Numbered from the stretch's first letter, positions 9,118-18,293 are shown. The stretch: 64,000 nucleotides of DNA from Kangiella taiwanensis (GCF_020005165.1 NZ_JAHCLT010000001.1:992001-1056000), one strand, 5' to 3'. Made by a program: numbers and translations. The notes: generated by a model not told the origin, from the letters alone.

Positions 9118-9431
9118 TGTTTCTAGCCGCTGCTATTGCTATTTTAGTTGCCATGGCGCTTGCTTTATTGCGAGCCTTCATGGGGCCAACACTGTATGAC
9201 CGTATTTTGTCGGTCAATGTGTTTGGTACAAAAACTGTTTTGTTCATCGCTGTCTTAGGTTTTCTCATGGGGCGTCCAGAGTTTTTGGATATCGCCTTGG
9301 TCTACGCTTTGATTAACTTTATTGCCATGATCGGTGTATTGCGTTTCTTTGAATACAAGCAAGTGGATGTCGTTGAAAAAAGTGCTGATTCTAAAGCCGC
9401 TACTACAAAAGAAAGCGAGGAGAACTTATGA
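9117..9431 (+). CDS. mrpF: Na+/H+ antiporter subunit F (MrpF/MnhF)
   Basis: Protein of 104 residues with three membrane spans. Family motifs are RAFMGPTLYDRILSVN in the first loop and GRPEFLDIALVYALINFIA in the last span. The charged tail is longer than in most MrpF and rich in Lys/Glu/Ala. It overlaps mrpE by one base and mrpG by four, so translation is coupled. Confidence 0.92.
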   Translation: MFLAAAIAILVAMALALLRAFMGPTLYDRILSVNVFGTKTVLFIAVLGFLMGRPEFLDIALVYALINFIAMIGVLRFFEYKQVDVVEKSADSKAATTKESEENL

Positions 9432-9817
9432 GTGAACTTCTTGATGGTTTGAGTTGGGGGCTGTTGGTTTTAGGTGGCTTCATTTGTGTGTCAGGCGCTA
9501 TCGGCATGCACCGTTTTCCAGATTTTTTCAGCAGAATGCATGCTGCTAGTGTCACCGATACGCTAGGCGGCACCTTGATTCTCTTGGGCTTAATGCTTCA
9601 AATCGAAGGTCAGTACCTGGTTTTAGTGAAATTAGTTTTGGTGCTGTTGTTTATTTTGATTACGAGTCCAACGGGCAGCCATGCTTTGGCTAAAGCCGCA
9701 CTGCATGGTGGTTTGAGACCCAAGCTTGGGAACAAACAAGATGAGCAGGATGCTGATGTGTTGAATAATTTTGGACGCCAATCTAGCGCGTTCGAATCAG
9801 AAAAAGATAAGGAGTAG
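9428..9817 (+). CDS. mrpG: Na+/H+ antiporter subunit G (MrpG/MnhG)
   Basis: Protein of 129 residues with three membrane spans and the MnhG signature GAIGMHRFPDFFSRMHAASVTDTLG, split over the first loop and second span. The C-terminal 30 residues are polar. AAGGAG just before its stop looks like the ribosome binding site for the next gene, where an ordinary start codon is missing (see that entry). Confidence 0.92.
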   Translation: MSELLDGLSWGLLVLGGFICVSGAIGMHRFPDFFSRMHAASVTDTLGGTLILLGLMLQIEGQYLVLVKLVLVLLFILITSPTGSHALAKAALHGGLRPKLGNKQDEQDADVLNNFGRQSSAFESEKDKE

Positions 9818-9821
9818 AGCC

Positions 9822-10829
9822 ATAGAGATTTTAATTAATGTCATCCTGTTGGCGTTCCTAGCAATTACTGCTCTGTCCTTAGCCTTCACTAAGGACCTAT
9901 TCGCCTCAGTGATGTTAACCGGTATTTATAGCCTTCTATCTGCGGCATTTTTCGTATTGATGGATGCGGTGGATGTGGCCTTCACAGAAGCTGCAGTTGG
10001 TGCAGGTATTTCGACCATCTTGATGGTGACGACCCTCACTATGACTGGGCGTTATGAAAATCGTAAATTGCACCATCCTCTCATTGCACTCTGTGTGGTC
10101 GCGGTTACTGGTGTGATGCTCATTATCGGTACCATGGATATGCCTGCGTTTGGTTCAGATGTTGCGCCAGCGCAAGTGCATGTCGCGCCTTACTACATTA
10201 TGCAGTCAGGTGAAGATATTGATATTCCAAACATCGTGACCTCGGTTTTAGCGAGCTATCGAGGGTTCGATACCTTTGGTGAAGTCGTGGTGGTGTTCAC
10301 TGCTGTTGTTGGCGTTTTAGCCTTGTTGGAGTTTTCGCGTAAAGAAAGCGATATCACGGAAAAGCCTGCGCCTATGTTCCAGCACAAGATTTTACGCATT
10401 GTCAGTAAGATCTTAATTCCGCCTATTATGCTGTTTGCCCTGTATGTTCAGTTCCACGGTGAGTATGGGCCGGGTGGCGGCTTCCAGGCGGGGGTGATTT
10501 TCGCATCAGCAATTATTTTGTACGCGATGTTGTTTGGCGTTGAACAAACGCGTAAAGCAGTTTCAATGCCCGTGGTTAAAGTCTTCGCTGCACTGGGTGT
10601 ATTGATTTACGGCAGTGTGGGTATTGTCAGTATGCTTAATGGCGGTAACTATCTCGACTACAATGCTTTGTTCGAGAATGACATCACGGGGCAACACGTC
10701 GGTATTATTATTATTGAGCTTGGCGTTGGTATTACTGTCGCCACAGCAATGATTCTGATCTTCTTAACCTTTGCTAGACGAATTGGCAAAAGCAACTCCA
10801 ATTCTGGTACGAAGGAGGGGACTGCATGA
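9822..10829 (+). CDS. mrpB: Fused MrpA C-terminal (MbhD/MbhE-like) + MrpB subunit
   Basis: About 335 membrane-embedded residues. In order: a DUF4040/MbhD-like part (AFTEAAVGAGISTIL), an MbhE-like part (NIVTSVLASYRGFDTFGE), and a full MrpB domain (FHGEYGPGGGFQAGVIFASAIILY). In Bacillus the first two form the C-terminal end of MrpA; here they are detached from any MrpA N-terminus and fused to MrpB. Start is a problem: AAGGAG (9809–9814) is seven bases before an in-frame ATA at 9822, which begins the expected hydrophobic N-terminus. The nearest ordinary in-frame options are a TTG at 9771, inside mrpG and without a Shine–Dalgarno, or a TTG at 9849 that cuts into the first span. The ATA start is provisional. 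Confidence 0.85.
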   Translation: MEILINVILLAFLAITALSLAFTKDLFASVMLTGIYSLLSAAFFVLMDAVDVAFTEAAVGAGISTILMVTTLTMTGRYENRKLHHPLIALCVVAVTGVMLIIGTMDMPAFGSDVAPAQVHVAPYYIMQSGEDIDIPNIVTSVLASYRGFDTFGEVVVVFTAVVGVLALLEFSRKESDITEKPAPMFQHKILRIVSKILIPPIMLFALYVQFHGEYGPGGGFQAGVIFASAIILYAMLFGVEQTRKAVSMPVVKVFAALGVLIYGSVGIVSMLNGGNYLDYNALFENDITGQHVGIIIIELGVGITVATAMILIFLTFARRIGKSNSNSGTKEGTA

Positions 10830-11194
10830 ATTTCTTAGAACAATACAATTACTGGATTGTGATTCTGCTCATGATGAGTGGTTTTTATATCGTGATTGCA
10901 CACGGTAACTTGGTTAAAAAGTTGATGGGGTTGACGATTTTCCAAACATCGGTATTTATCCTGTATATCAGTGTGAGTAAGGTGATTGGCGGTACTGCTC
11001 CAATATTAAACGATCAATACACGGTTTATTCGAACCCTTTGCCGCACGTTTTGATTCTGACCGCGATTGTGGTTGGCGTCGCGACGACAGCCTTAGGCTT
11101 AGCACTCGCAGTGCGCATTAAAGAAGCCTACGGCACGGTTGAAGAAGATGTGATTCAAGAAAAAGATTTACAGCAAGAGGGTTCTGCAGAGTGA
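10826..11194 (+). CDS. mrpC: Na+/H+ antiporter subunit C (MrpC, NuoK-like)
   Basis: Protein of 122 residues with three membrane spans, homologous to NuoK of complex I. Visible family features are GFYIVIAHGNLVKKLMGL, the PLPHVLILTAIVVGVATTALGLAL span, and a short acidic tail. ATGA overlap with the upstream gene and GTGA overlap with mrpD indicate tight coupling. Confidence 0.93.
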   Translation: MNFLEQYNYWIVILLMMSGFYIVIAHGNLVKKLMGLTIFQTSVFILYISVSKVIGGTAPILNDQYTVYSNPLPHVLILTAIVVGVATTALGLALAVRIKEAYGTVEEDVIQEKDLQQEGSAE

Positions 11195-12669
11195 TACAAC
11201 ATTTACCGATTTTGCAGGTAATTATTCCATTACTTGCAGCTCCAATCTGTTTTATTCTAAAAGAAGCTCGACTGGTTCGTTGGTTCGTTTTAATCGCCAA
11301 CGTCATGGCTTTTGTGGTCAGTATTATGCTGCTACAACAAGTCAACTTAAACGGCACACTGGTCTATTCGCTGGGTGGCTGGGATGCACCGGTTGGCATC
11401 GAGTACCGTATTGATAAGCTCAATGCGTATTTGTTAATTTTAGTGACGTCGATCAGCACCATCACCTTGATGGCGGCAGGTAAAAGCCTGACCAAAGAAA
11501 TTTCAGAGTCAAAAATTACCTACTTCTACATCGCCTACATGCTGTGTTTGACGGGCTTGCTGGGCATTGTGACGACTGGTGATGCGTTTAACGTCTTCGT
11601 CTTCTTGGAAATTTCGTCGTTAGCGTCGTATACCATGATTGCTATGGGTAATGACCGGCGTTCGTTGTGGGCTTCGTATCAATACTTGATCATGGGCACT
11701 ATCGGTGCGACCTTTATTCTGATCGGTATTGGCTTGATGTACATGATGACAGGTACCTTGAACATGTACGACTTGGCGGAGCGTTTGCCAGAAGTTGAGC
11801 ATACAAAAACCGTCTTTACGGCCTTTGCCTTCTTCTTGGTTGGTGTTTGCTTAAAGCTTGCTTTGTTCCCGCTGCATTTATGGCTACCGAATGCCTATGC
11901 TTACGCGCCTTCTATCGCGACGGTATTTTTGGCAGCGACCGCGACCAAAGTAGCGATTTACGTACTATTGCGCTTTATTTTCTCGGTGTACGGTTTCGAG
12001 TTTTCGTTCTCGCACCTGCCGTTGACAGAAATTTTAGTCAGCTTAGGCTTGCTGGGGATTATCGCCGCTTCGATTGTGGCAATTTATCAAACCAACGTGA
12101 AGCGCCTATTCGCTTACTCCAGTGTCAGTCAAATTGGCTACATGATCCTAGGTATTGGCATCGGTACCAAAACCGGTTTAACTGCGACCATGTTGCACCT
12201 GTTTAACCATGCCCTAATGAAAAGTGCGATTTTCTTGGCGTTAGCCGGCGTGGTTTACCGTGTTGGTAGCGTCAACATTAAAGCGTTTGCAGGGCTAGGG
12301 CGACAGATGCCTTGGACCATGGCGGCGATTGTGATTGGTGGCTTGAGCTTGATTGGTGTGCCGTTAACGGTTGGTTTCGTCAGTAAGTGGTATTTGGTGT
12401 TAGCACTTCTAGAAAGCAACTGGTGGCCAATTGCGGTGCTGGTTTTAATCGGTTCGCTACTCGCTATCGCTTATATCTGGCGGATTGTTGAGGTGGCTTA
12501 CTTTAAGCCTGCGCTACAAAATAATCAGTCATACAAAGAGGCGCCGCTCGCCATCTTAATTCCAGCGTGGATTTTCGTGTTAGCGAATATTTACTTTGGT
12601 ATTGATACCAGCTTTACCGCTGGTGTGTCTGAGGCAACGGCAGAGCTGTTGTTTGGAGTGGCTGAGTAA
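11191..12669 (+). CDS. mrpD: Na+/H+ antiporter subunit D (MrpD), first antiporter-like subunit
   Basis: Protein of 492 residues with about 14 membrane spans, of the NuoL/M/N–MrpA/D proton-conducting superfamily (PF00361). The key region includes FVFLEISSLASYTMIA (the conserved Glu of span 5), LALFPLHLWLPNAYAYAPS, an ATATKVAIY lysine segment, and the VKRLFAYSSVSQIGYM motif. It starts with GTG overlapping the mrpC stop. It is the closest of three such subunits in this operon to canonical MrpD. Confidence 0.92.
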   Translation: MIQHLPILQVIIPLLAAPICFILKEARLVRWFVLIANVMAFVVSIMLLQQVNLNGTLVYSLGGWDAPVGIEYRIDKLNAYLLILVTSISTITLMAAGKSLTKEISESKITYFYIAYMLCLTGLLGIVTTGDAFNVFVFLEISSLASYTMIAMGNDRRSLWASYQYLIMGTIGATFILIGIGLMYMMTGTLNMYDLAERLPEVEHTKTVFTAFAFFLVGVCLKLALFPLHLWLPNAYAYAPSIATVFLAATATKVAIYVLLRFIFSVYGFEFSFSHLPLTEILVSLGLLGIIAASIVAIYQTNVKRLFAYSSVSQIGYMILGIGIGTKTGLTATMLHLFNHALMKSAIFLALAGVVYRVGSVNIKAFAGLGRQMPWTMAAIVIGGLSLIGVPLTVGFVSKWYLVLALLESNWWPIAVLVLIGSLLAIAYIWRIVEVAYFKPALQNNQSYKEAPLAILIPAWIFVLANIYFGIDTSFTAGVSEATAELLFGVAE

Positions 12670-14168
12670 TGGGTGACATGATGAATCAAGAAACGTTAAT
12701 GCAGTGGATCATCATATTGCCTTTGTTGGCAATCCCAGGGATTCTACTGTTCCATAAGAAGCCAAACTTACGTGAAGCCTCGACCTTGATCGTAGGCGCT
12801 TTGCTGCTCATTGCGGTGGTTGCGTTCTACCAAGGTTTTGATGCGACAAGTGGTAGTTATGTCCATTGGTGGGAGTTGATGCCGGGGCTGGATATCGCCT
12901 TTAGAGCAGAGCCTTTGGGTGTTTTATTCAGCTTGGTTGCTGGCTCTTTATGGCTGGTGACCTCGATCTATGCCATCGGTTACATGCGTGGCCACGGTGA
13001 AGCCAACCAAACTCGATTCTACACCTGTTTTGCGGTGGCGATTTCGGGTGTGATGGGCTTGGCCTTTGCGGATAACCTTTTTACATTGTTCGTTTTCTAT
13101 GAAGTATTAACGCTATCGACCTATCCGCTAGTGACTCACGCTGGTACGGATAAGGCGCGTCACGGTGGTCGAGTTTATTTGTCGATCTTGCTATCGACCT
13201 CGATTTTATTCTTCCTGTTCGCGATTATTGGCACATGGGCAGAGGCCGGCACTTTAACCTTTGCACAAGGAGGTGTGTTCGACAGCACAACCTCTAAAAC
13301 GATGATGTCGGTGTTGCTGGTGTTATTTATCTTCGGTATCGGTAAAGCGGCAGTGATGCCATTCCACCGTTGGTTACCAGCAGCGATGGTAGCGCCAACG
13401 CCAGTGAGTGCGTTGCTCCATGCTGTAGCTGTGGTTAAAGCGGGTGTGTTCACCATATTGAAAGTTTGCGTTTATGTCTTCGGCATCGACTTATTGGCCG
13501 ATTTAGACGTGACTGACTGGTTGCTTTATTTGGCTACGGCTGGCGTCTTGCTTGCGTCGCTGGTAGCCATGCGTCAGGACAACCTTAAGAAGCGGTTAGC
13601 TTACTCGACAGTAGGGCAGCTGGGTTACATTACCGTCGGTGCTTTGCTCGCGACACAGGCTGGCGTGCTTGGTGGTGCGATGCATATCGTAGCGCATGCT
13701 TTCGGTAAGATTACGTTGTTCTTCTGTGCAGGTGCGATCATGGTCGCAGCCCATAAAACAGAAATTAGCGATATGCGTGGCTTGGGTAAAACTATGCCAA
13801 TTACCATGATTGCGTTCTTTATCGGCAGCATGAGCATTATTGGTTTACCGCCTGCTGCGGGTATGTGGAGTAAGTGGTATTTATTGATGGGATCGCTCGA
13901 AGCGCATCAATGGGCAGTGATGATCGTGCTGATGATCAGTTCGCTGTTGAATATCGCATACTTACTACCGATTCCTTTACGAGCTTTCTTTGATGGCAAC
14001 AGAAGTGTGGTTTCAATTAAACGCGAGCACATCAAAGAAGCGCCTTGGCCAAGTTTATTAGCATTGAGCATTACTGCGATTATGACACTGGTTTTATTTT
14101 TCTGGCCGCAAGTCTTCTACGGGCTAGCTGAGTCGCTTGCGAGCGTCGCTGGAGGTACGAATGGCTAA
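12669..14168 (+). CDS. Second antiporter-like subunit (NuoL/MrpA-like, PF00361)
   Basis: Protein of 499 residues with about 14 membrane spans. It carries FVFYEVLTLSTYPLV (conserved Glu), PFHRWLPAAMVAPTPVSALLHAV, a VVKAGVF lysine, and KKRLAYSTVGQLGYI. The PTPVSALLHA motif is that of NuoL and the MrpA N-terminal domain, so this may stand in for MrpA, although it lacks MrpA's long C-terminus. It overlaps mrpD by one base; a second ATG nine bases later is also possible. It overlaps the next small gene by eight bases. Confidence 0.88.
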   Translation: MGDMMNQETLMQWIIILPLLAIPGILLFHKKPNLREASTLIVGALLLIAVVAFYQGFDATSGSYVHWWELMPGLDIAFRAEPLGVLFSLVAGSLWLVTSIYAIGYMRGHGEANQTRFYTCFAVAISGVMGLAFADNLFTLFVFYEVLTLSTYPLVTHAGTDKARHGGRVYLSILLSTSILFFLFAIIGTWAEAGTLTFAQGGVFDSTTSKTMMSVLLVLFIFGIGKAAVMPFHRWLPAAMVAPTPVSALLHAVAVVKAGVFTILKVCVYVFGIDLLADLDVTDWLLYLATAGVLLASLVAMRQDNLKKRLAYSTVGQLGYITVGALLATQAGVLGGAMHIVAHAFGKITLFFCAGAIMVAAHKTEISDMRGLGKTMPITMIAFFIGSMSIIGLPPAAGMWSKWYLLMGSLEAHQWAVMIVLMISSLLNIAYLLPIPLRAFFDGNRSVVSIKREHIKEAPWPSLLALSITAIMTLVLFFWPQVFYGLAESLASVAGGTNG

Positions 14169-14538
14169 TCACGAGAGTAATAACAATAGCGAAAAAAAGT
14201 ACTTATTTGATAACCCCAAGAATGTGAAGCGCATTCTGTATGGCTTGTACGTCTGCTGTGCCGTATTGGTGTTATTGGAATTTGTCATTCATCGCCATAT
14301 TTATCATTCGTGGGAAGATTTATTTGCCTTCTACCCAATCTACGGCTTTATCGGCTGTGTGTTATTGGTATTGGTCGCTAAGTGGATGAGAACCTTCTTA
14401 ATGCGTGACGAAGATTATTACGACAAATTAGAGAAAAAGCAGCATCCGGCTCCAGCGAAGAGTGAGTCGACTGCAGATGCTGACAGCGAATCAAACCAAG
14501 CTGAGCAAAAGCAAGGAGGCAACCATGTGGATGGCTGA
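14161..14538 (+). CDS. Small membrane protein inside the Mrp operon
   Basis: Protein of 125 residues that I cannot assign with certainty to a family. A polar N-terminus (Asn-rich) leads to two membrane spans (about 28–46 and 58–77) and an acidic, Ala/Ser/Glu-rich tail. The ATG at 14161 is chosen because GGAGG lies five bases upstream. It overlaps the second antiporter subunit by eight bases and the third by 14, so it is surely translated as part of the antiporter operon. An accessory or assembly subunit is a guess from context. Confidence 0.75.
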   Translation: MANHESNNNSEKKYLFDNPKNVKRILYGLYVCCAVLVLLEFVIHRHIYHSWEDLFAFYPIYGFIGCVLLVLVAKWMRTFLMRDEDYYDKLEKKQHPAPAKSESTADADSESNQAEQKQGGNHVDG

Positions 14539-16294
14539 GTTGCCGGCGTTTGTTCCATTTTTTATTGGCGCGTTAATTGCGCTGGTAACCAAGGGTAAAC
14601 TTCGTCAGGCAGTATTATTGCTGACGCCTGTGTTGAGTGGTTTGCACTTATTGACGGTACCAGCAGGAACCATTTTGAGCTTTAATTTCTTGAACTTCCA
14701 GTTGGAAGTGTTTGAAGTTGATAAGTTGAGCCTACTGTTTGGGTATATTTTCCATATCGCGGCATTTATCTGCATGTTGTTTGCGTTGCATGTCAAAGAC
14801 ACGCTACAGCAAGTTAGTGGTTTGCTCTATGCGGGTAGTGCTGTGGGCGCTGTGTTTGCAGGTGATTTATTAACCCTATTCGTGTTCTGGGAATTACTAG
14901 CGGTAACATCGGTGTTCTTGATTTGGGCAAGACGTACTGAGCGCGCTTACTTGGCGGGTTTACGGTATCTGATCATTCAAGTTCTATCTGGTGTTATATT
15001 GTTAGCAGGTATCATCTTCTATGCTCATGTGCATCAGTCGATTGATTTCGAGTTTATTGGACTGAATGATACGGCCAGCTGGTTAATCTTTATCGCCTTT
15101 GGTATTAAGTGTGCCTTCCCGATGCTTCACAACTGGGTGACGGATGCTTATCCAGAAGCGACACCAACAGGCACCGTATTCTTAAGTGCCTTTACCACCA
15201 AAGTGGCGGTATACGCATTAGCACGAGCCTATCCAGGGACTGAGTTATTGGTCTATATCGGCGTGATTATGGCGTGTTTCCCAATCTTCTTCGCGGTGAT
15301 TGAAAACGATCTGCGTCGCGTATTGGCATACAGCATGATCAACCAGATTGGCTTTATGGTGGTGGGTATCGGTATTGGTACCGCGTTAGCGGTCAACGGG
15401 GCTGTTTCACACGCTTTCAACGACATTCTGTTTAAAGGCTTGCTGTTCATGTCGATGGGTGCGGTATTGCACATGACAGGAAAGATAGACGGTTCGCGCT
15501 TAGGTGGTTTGTATAAGACCATGCCTAAGACGGCGATTTTGTGTATGGTCGGTGCTGCGTCGATTTCAGCGTTCCCGTTGTTTAGCGGTTTCGTCAGTAA
15601 ATCGATGGTGATGTCGGCTGCCTTAAACAACGGTTATGGTTGGGCGTGGTTGTTGCTACTGTTCTCGGCAGCAGGTGTATTCCACCATGCAGGTATCAAG
15701 ATCCCATACTTTGCATTCTTTGCGCATGATTCAGGTATTCGTACCACTGAGCCACCAAAGAATATGCTATTCGCCATGACTATTGCTGCGGTTCTGTGTA
15801 TCGCTATTGGTGTTTACCCGCAGGCGCTGTATAGCTTGCTGCCGTTCGACACGGGCTACAACCCTTACGACGCGACACACGTACTGACGCAGACGCAGTT
15901 ACTGTTCTTCTCAGCGTTGGCTTTTGTATGGCTTAACCTGAAGAAGATGTATCCGCCAGAATTACCTTCAGTTAACTTAGATATTGATTGGTTCTATCGT
16001 CGGTTATTCCCGGCGATATTAACGCCATTCTTTAATATGTTCTGGGCGATTGACCGAGCGGTTCGCGGTGTCTTTATGCGCGGCGTGAATGGTGTGTTAG
16101 GTATTATTTCTCGCCATGAGCCAGACGGTATTCTTTCGAGAACACAATTATCAGGTAGTATGGTGATTTGGGTCAGTATGCTACTAGCGGTATTTTTATT
16201 GTTAACACTTATAGAACTAAAACAAAGTTTTCTGTTTCTGGGCATACACCTTCAAAGTTTACTCGATATTCCCAGTCAGCTGTGGTGTCGCTGA
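14525..16294 (+). CDS. Third antiporter-like subunit (MrpD-like, PF00361)
   Basis: Protein of 589 residues with 14 or more membrane spans. Landmarks are FVFWELLAVTSVFLIW (conserved Glu), CAFPMLHNWVTDAYPEATPTGTVFLSAF with a following TTKVAVYAL lysine, and LRRVLAYSMINQIGFMVVG. AAGGAGG lies five bases before the ATG. The C-terminal 100 residues exceed a standard MrpD and include a last hydrophobic helix (VIWVSMLLAVFLLLTLIE). Its final 28 codons overlap the convergent gene on the other strand by 86 bases, with no terminator between them. Confidence 0.87.
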   Translation: MWMAELPAFVPFFIGALIALVTKGKLRQAVLLLTPVLSGLHLLTVPAGTILSFNFLNFQLEVFEVDKLSLLFGYIFHIAAFICMLFALHVKDTLQQVSGLLYAGSAVGAVFAGDLLTLFVFWELLAVTSVFLIWARRTERAYLAGLRYLIIQVLSGVILLAGIIFYAHVHQSIDFEFIGLNDTASWLIFIAFGIKCAFPMLHNWVTDAYPEATPTGTVFLSAFTTKVAVYALARAYPGTELLVYIGVIMACFPIFFAVIENDLRRVLAYSMINQIGFMVVGIGIGTALAVNGAVSHAFNDILFKGLLFMSMGAVLHMTGKIDGSRLGGLYKTMPKTAILCMVGAASISAFPLFSGFVSKSMVMSAALNNGYGWAWLLLLFSAAGVFHHAGIKIPYFAFFAHDSGIRTTEPPKNMLFAMTIAAVLCIAIGVYPQALYSLLPFDTGYNPYDATHVLTQTQLLFFSALAFVWLNLKKMYPPELPSVNLDIDWFYRRLFPAILTPFFNMFWAIDRAVRGVFMRGVNGVLGIISRHEPDGILSRTQLSGSMVIWVSMLLAVFLLLTLIELKQSFLFLGIHLQSLLDIPSQLWCR

Positions 16295-18293
16295 ACCAGC
16301 CGGTACCAGTTTTCAAGTTAACCTCAGAGCGAACGCAGCTTTGAGGAGAGATGCTGTGCTTTCTATTGGAGCCTTTAGGGTTGTCGTAATAGAACGTGGT
16401 CACATTGAAGCCATTACCCATTCCTACGCCACTACCGCGATGTTTGTTTGCAAAACAGGCGCTTGATGATAAGCATGTTTGATCATTCACATAAATCGAG
16501 CCTTTGTGAACGTGGTGATCATAATATTGAGAGGCTTCTTCGCGGTTCAATTTTTTAACGTTAGCATTGAGCCAGTTATAAAGGTTGATATTTGAGCCTG
16601 TTGTATTGACACTGCCTGTGGTGTAGACACTTGGGTGTTTACAGTTAGCCCACTCACGCGTATCACGGCAGGCATCCATGGCAATGCTCAACTCTGCTTC
16701 AGACGATCCACACTGTGATGGTGTCGATTGATCATAGTCTGCCCATGGTGAGCAACGTTCTTTGTGCTGCACACTAAGATCTAGCCAACGCTTCATTTGT
16801 GCAAGAATTCCTTGGTTACCGCGGTAATCTGCAAAGATCTCTGAGTGACTATAATTGTTATAAACCGTTGGACGCTGGTAGTTATTGGTAGAGAAGTCCA
16901 CCGCTGCCCAGTTGCTAGAGTTTGTGTCTTGAACAAACTGATTGTACTTATCAGTGACGTTTGAAGTAGTGATGCTAGCGGCTAAGCCTGGAGGCCCACC
17001 GACTTGATCAGCGTTAATCGTAACTTGAAGATTATTTAACGTTTGCTCTAATGAGTAAGATGAAGATACGGCTCCACCTGCGGAGAAGTATTCAGTGATT
17101 TTCAATCCTAACTCAGCTTTTTTACTCTCACGTTCTTCATAGCTATATTTCTTAGCATCAAACACGAATACCAAGTATAAAGCAGAACCTAAGTTAGCAC
17201 TGTTAATAAAATTATCACCACAACGCTCACGGAAATCTGCTTTAGCTTCGTCGTCATTTGGTGATAAGACCTGGTTGACTAGTTCTGGATAAATTGCATC
17301 GGTCGGAGTGTTTAATTTCCAAAACTGTCGACGATTTTTAACTTTTACTACAAATCGAACATGCTGATCGTCAGTTACAGATTTAGAGTAACGCTCTTTT
17401 TCGCCTGATAAGCCCAAGCTGTAATCATCACTGGTAAAGCCAACTTTAGCTGAAGAGGACACTTCTAGAAGCTCTGCTAAATGTCTATTGTCGTTGACGT
17501 AGTCGATGCTAAAGGTACTTGGTTGAAGAGGTGCTGTTTGTGTAATCTCAAAGTCAGGATGCTCTACATTCAAGCAAGTCTCTTTCAAAGCGCCACGTAC
17601 CAAGTCATAGCCATCACCTAGATAGAAACGTTCATCACCACTTGTGGTGGTAAAAGCGCCACTTGATTGACCAACAACATCTTCACGAATCAAAGCGCTT
17701 TTGAAGCTTTGAGCAGAGGATTTATAGGCTGCTGTTTTTTGGTCTAACGTTGACAAGAAATTGTATTTTGAATAAAGATTCGGTTTTGGACTATGATTCA
17801 CAATCATTTTGTTGCCGTAGCGATAACTACTACAACCTTTGGTATTACAAGAGCGAACACGGTAACGTTTTGAGGCTTTACCCGTTATAGAAATATATTT
17901 GCTGCTACCGTAACCGTCGTATATTTTTACCCAGCTACCATTATTGGTTTGCTGATAAAGTTCGTTACGGACGGGGTAGCCAGCACCGTAACCGCTAGTC
18001 CAAGTCACACGATAATTGTTATCGTTAGTATAGTTTGGGTGTTTCAAGTTACTTGGAGTGCCTGGAGGAGCATAAGGCCCTGTTGAGCCACCGCCACCAT
18101 CGCAGTCATCGATTGGAGTGAGTTCATTGCTGGGTTGAATTTGACCTGGTTCGCTTAGTGGCTCTAAACAAGGCTCGATTCTTTGGATCTCAGCTTTTTG
18201 ACTTTTTACGGTAGTTTTCTCTTGAGCCTGTGCTGAGGAAATCCATAGCAAGGGCACCAATGAGGCAACCGTGAGACATTTCAATGTTTTCAT
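16209..18293 (-). CDS. Secreted MACPF-like protein with an N-terminal Fn3-like domain
   Basis: Exported protein of 694 residues. A signal peptide (MKTLKCLTVASLVPLL to AQA, cleavage near 23) is followed by a linker, a Gly-rich hinge and an Fn3-like domain (about 76–163). The core shows two features of the membrane-attack-complex/perforin fold: LGDGYDLVRGALKETCLN (about 225–242) and CGDNFINSANLGSALYLVF (about 358–376), comparable to the LGxGY and YGTH-like signatures. The last 200 residues are Cys-rich and of unknown fold. Pore formation is inferred, not shown. The ATG at 18293 has AAGG 12 bases upstream; a TTG twelve bases earlier is possible. The divergent neighbour is a CadC-type regulator that may control it. 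Confidence 0.6.
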   Translation of the reverse strand: MKTLKCLTVASLVPLLWISSAQAQEKTTVKSQKAEIQRIEPCLEPLSEPGQIQPSNELTPIDDCDGGGGSTGPYAPPGTPSNLKHPNYTNDNNYRVTWTSGYGAGYPVRNELYQQTNNGSWVKIYDGYGSSKYISITGKASKRYRVRSCNTKGCSSYRYGNKMIVNHSPKPNLYSKYNFLSTLDQKTAAYKSSAQSFKSALIREDVVGQSSGAFTTTSGDERFYLGDGYDLVRGALKETCLNVEHPDFEITQTAPLQPSTFSIDYVNDNRHLAELLEVSSSAKVGFTSDDYSLGLSGEKERYSKSVTDDQHVRFVVKVKNRRQFWKLNTPTDAIYPELVNQVLSPNDDEAKADFRERCGDNFINSANLGSALYLVFVFDAKKYSYEERESKKAELGLKITEYFSAGGAVSSSYSLEQTLNNLQVTINADQVGGPPGLAASITTSNVTDKYNQFVQDTNSSNWAAVDFSTNNYQRPTVYNNYSHSEIFADYRGNQGILAQMKRWLDLSVQHKERCSPWADYDQSTPSQCGSSEAELSIAMDACRDTREWANCKHPSVYTTGSVNTTGSNINLYNWLNANVKKLNREEASQYYDHHVHKGSIYVNDQTCLSSSACFANKHRGSGVGMGNGFNVTTFYYDNPKGSNRKHSISPQSCVRSEVNLKTGTGWFSDTTADWEYRVNFEGVCPETENFVLVL

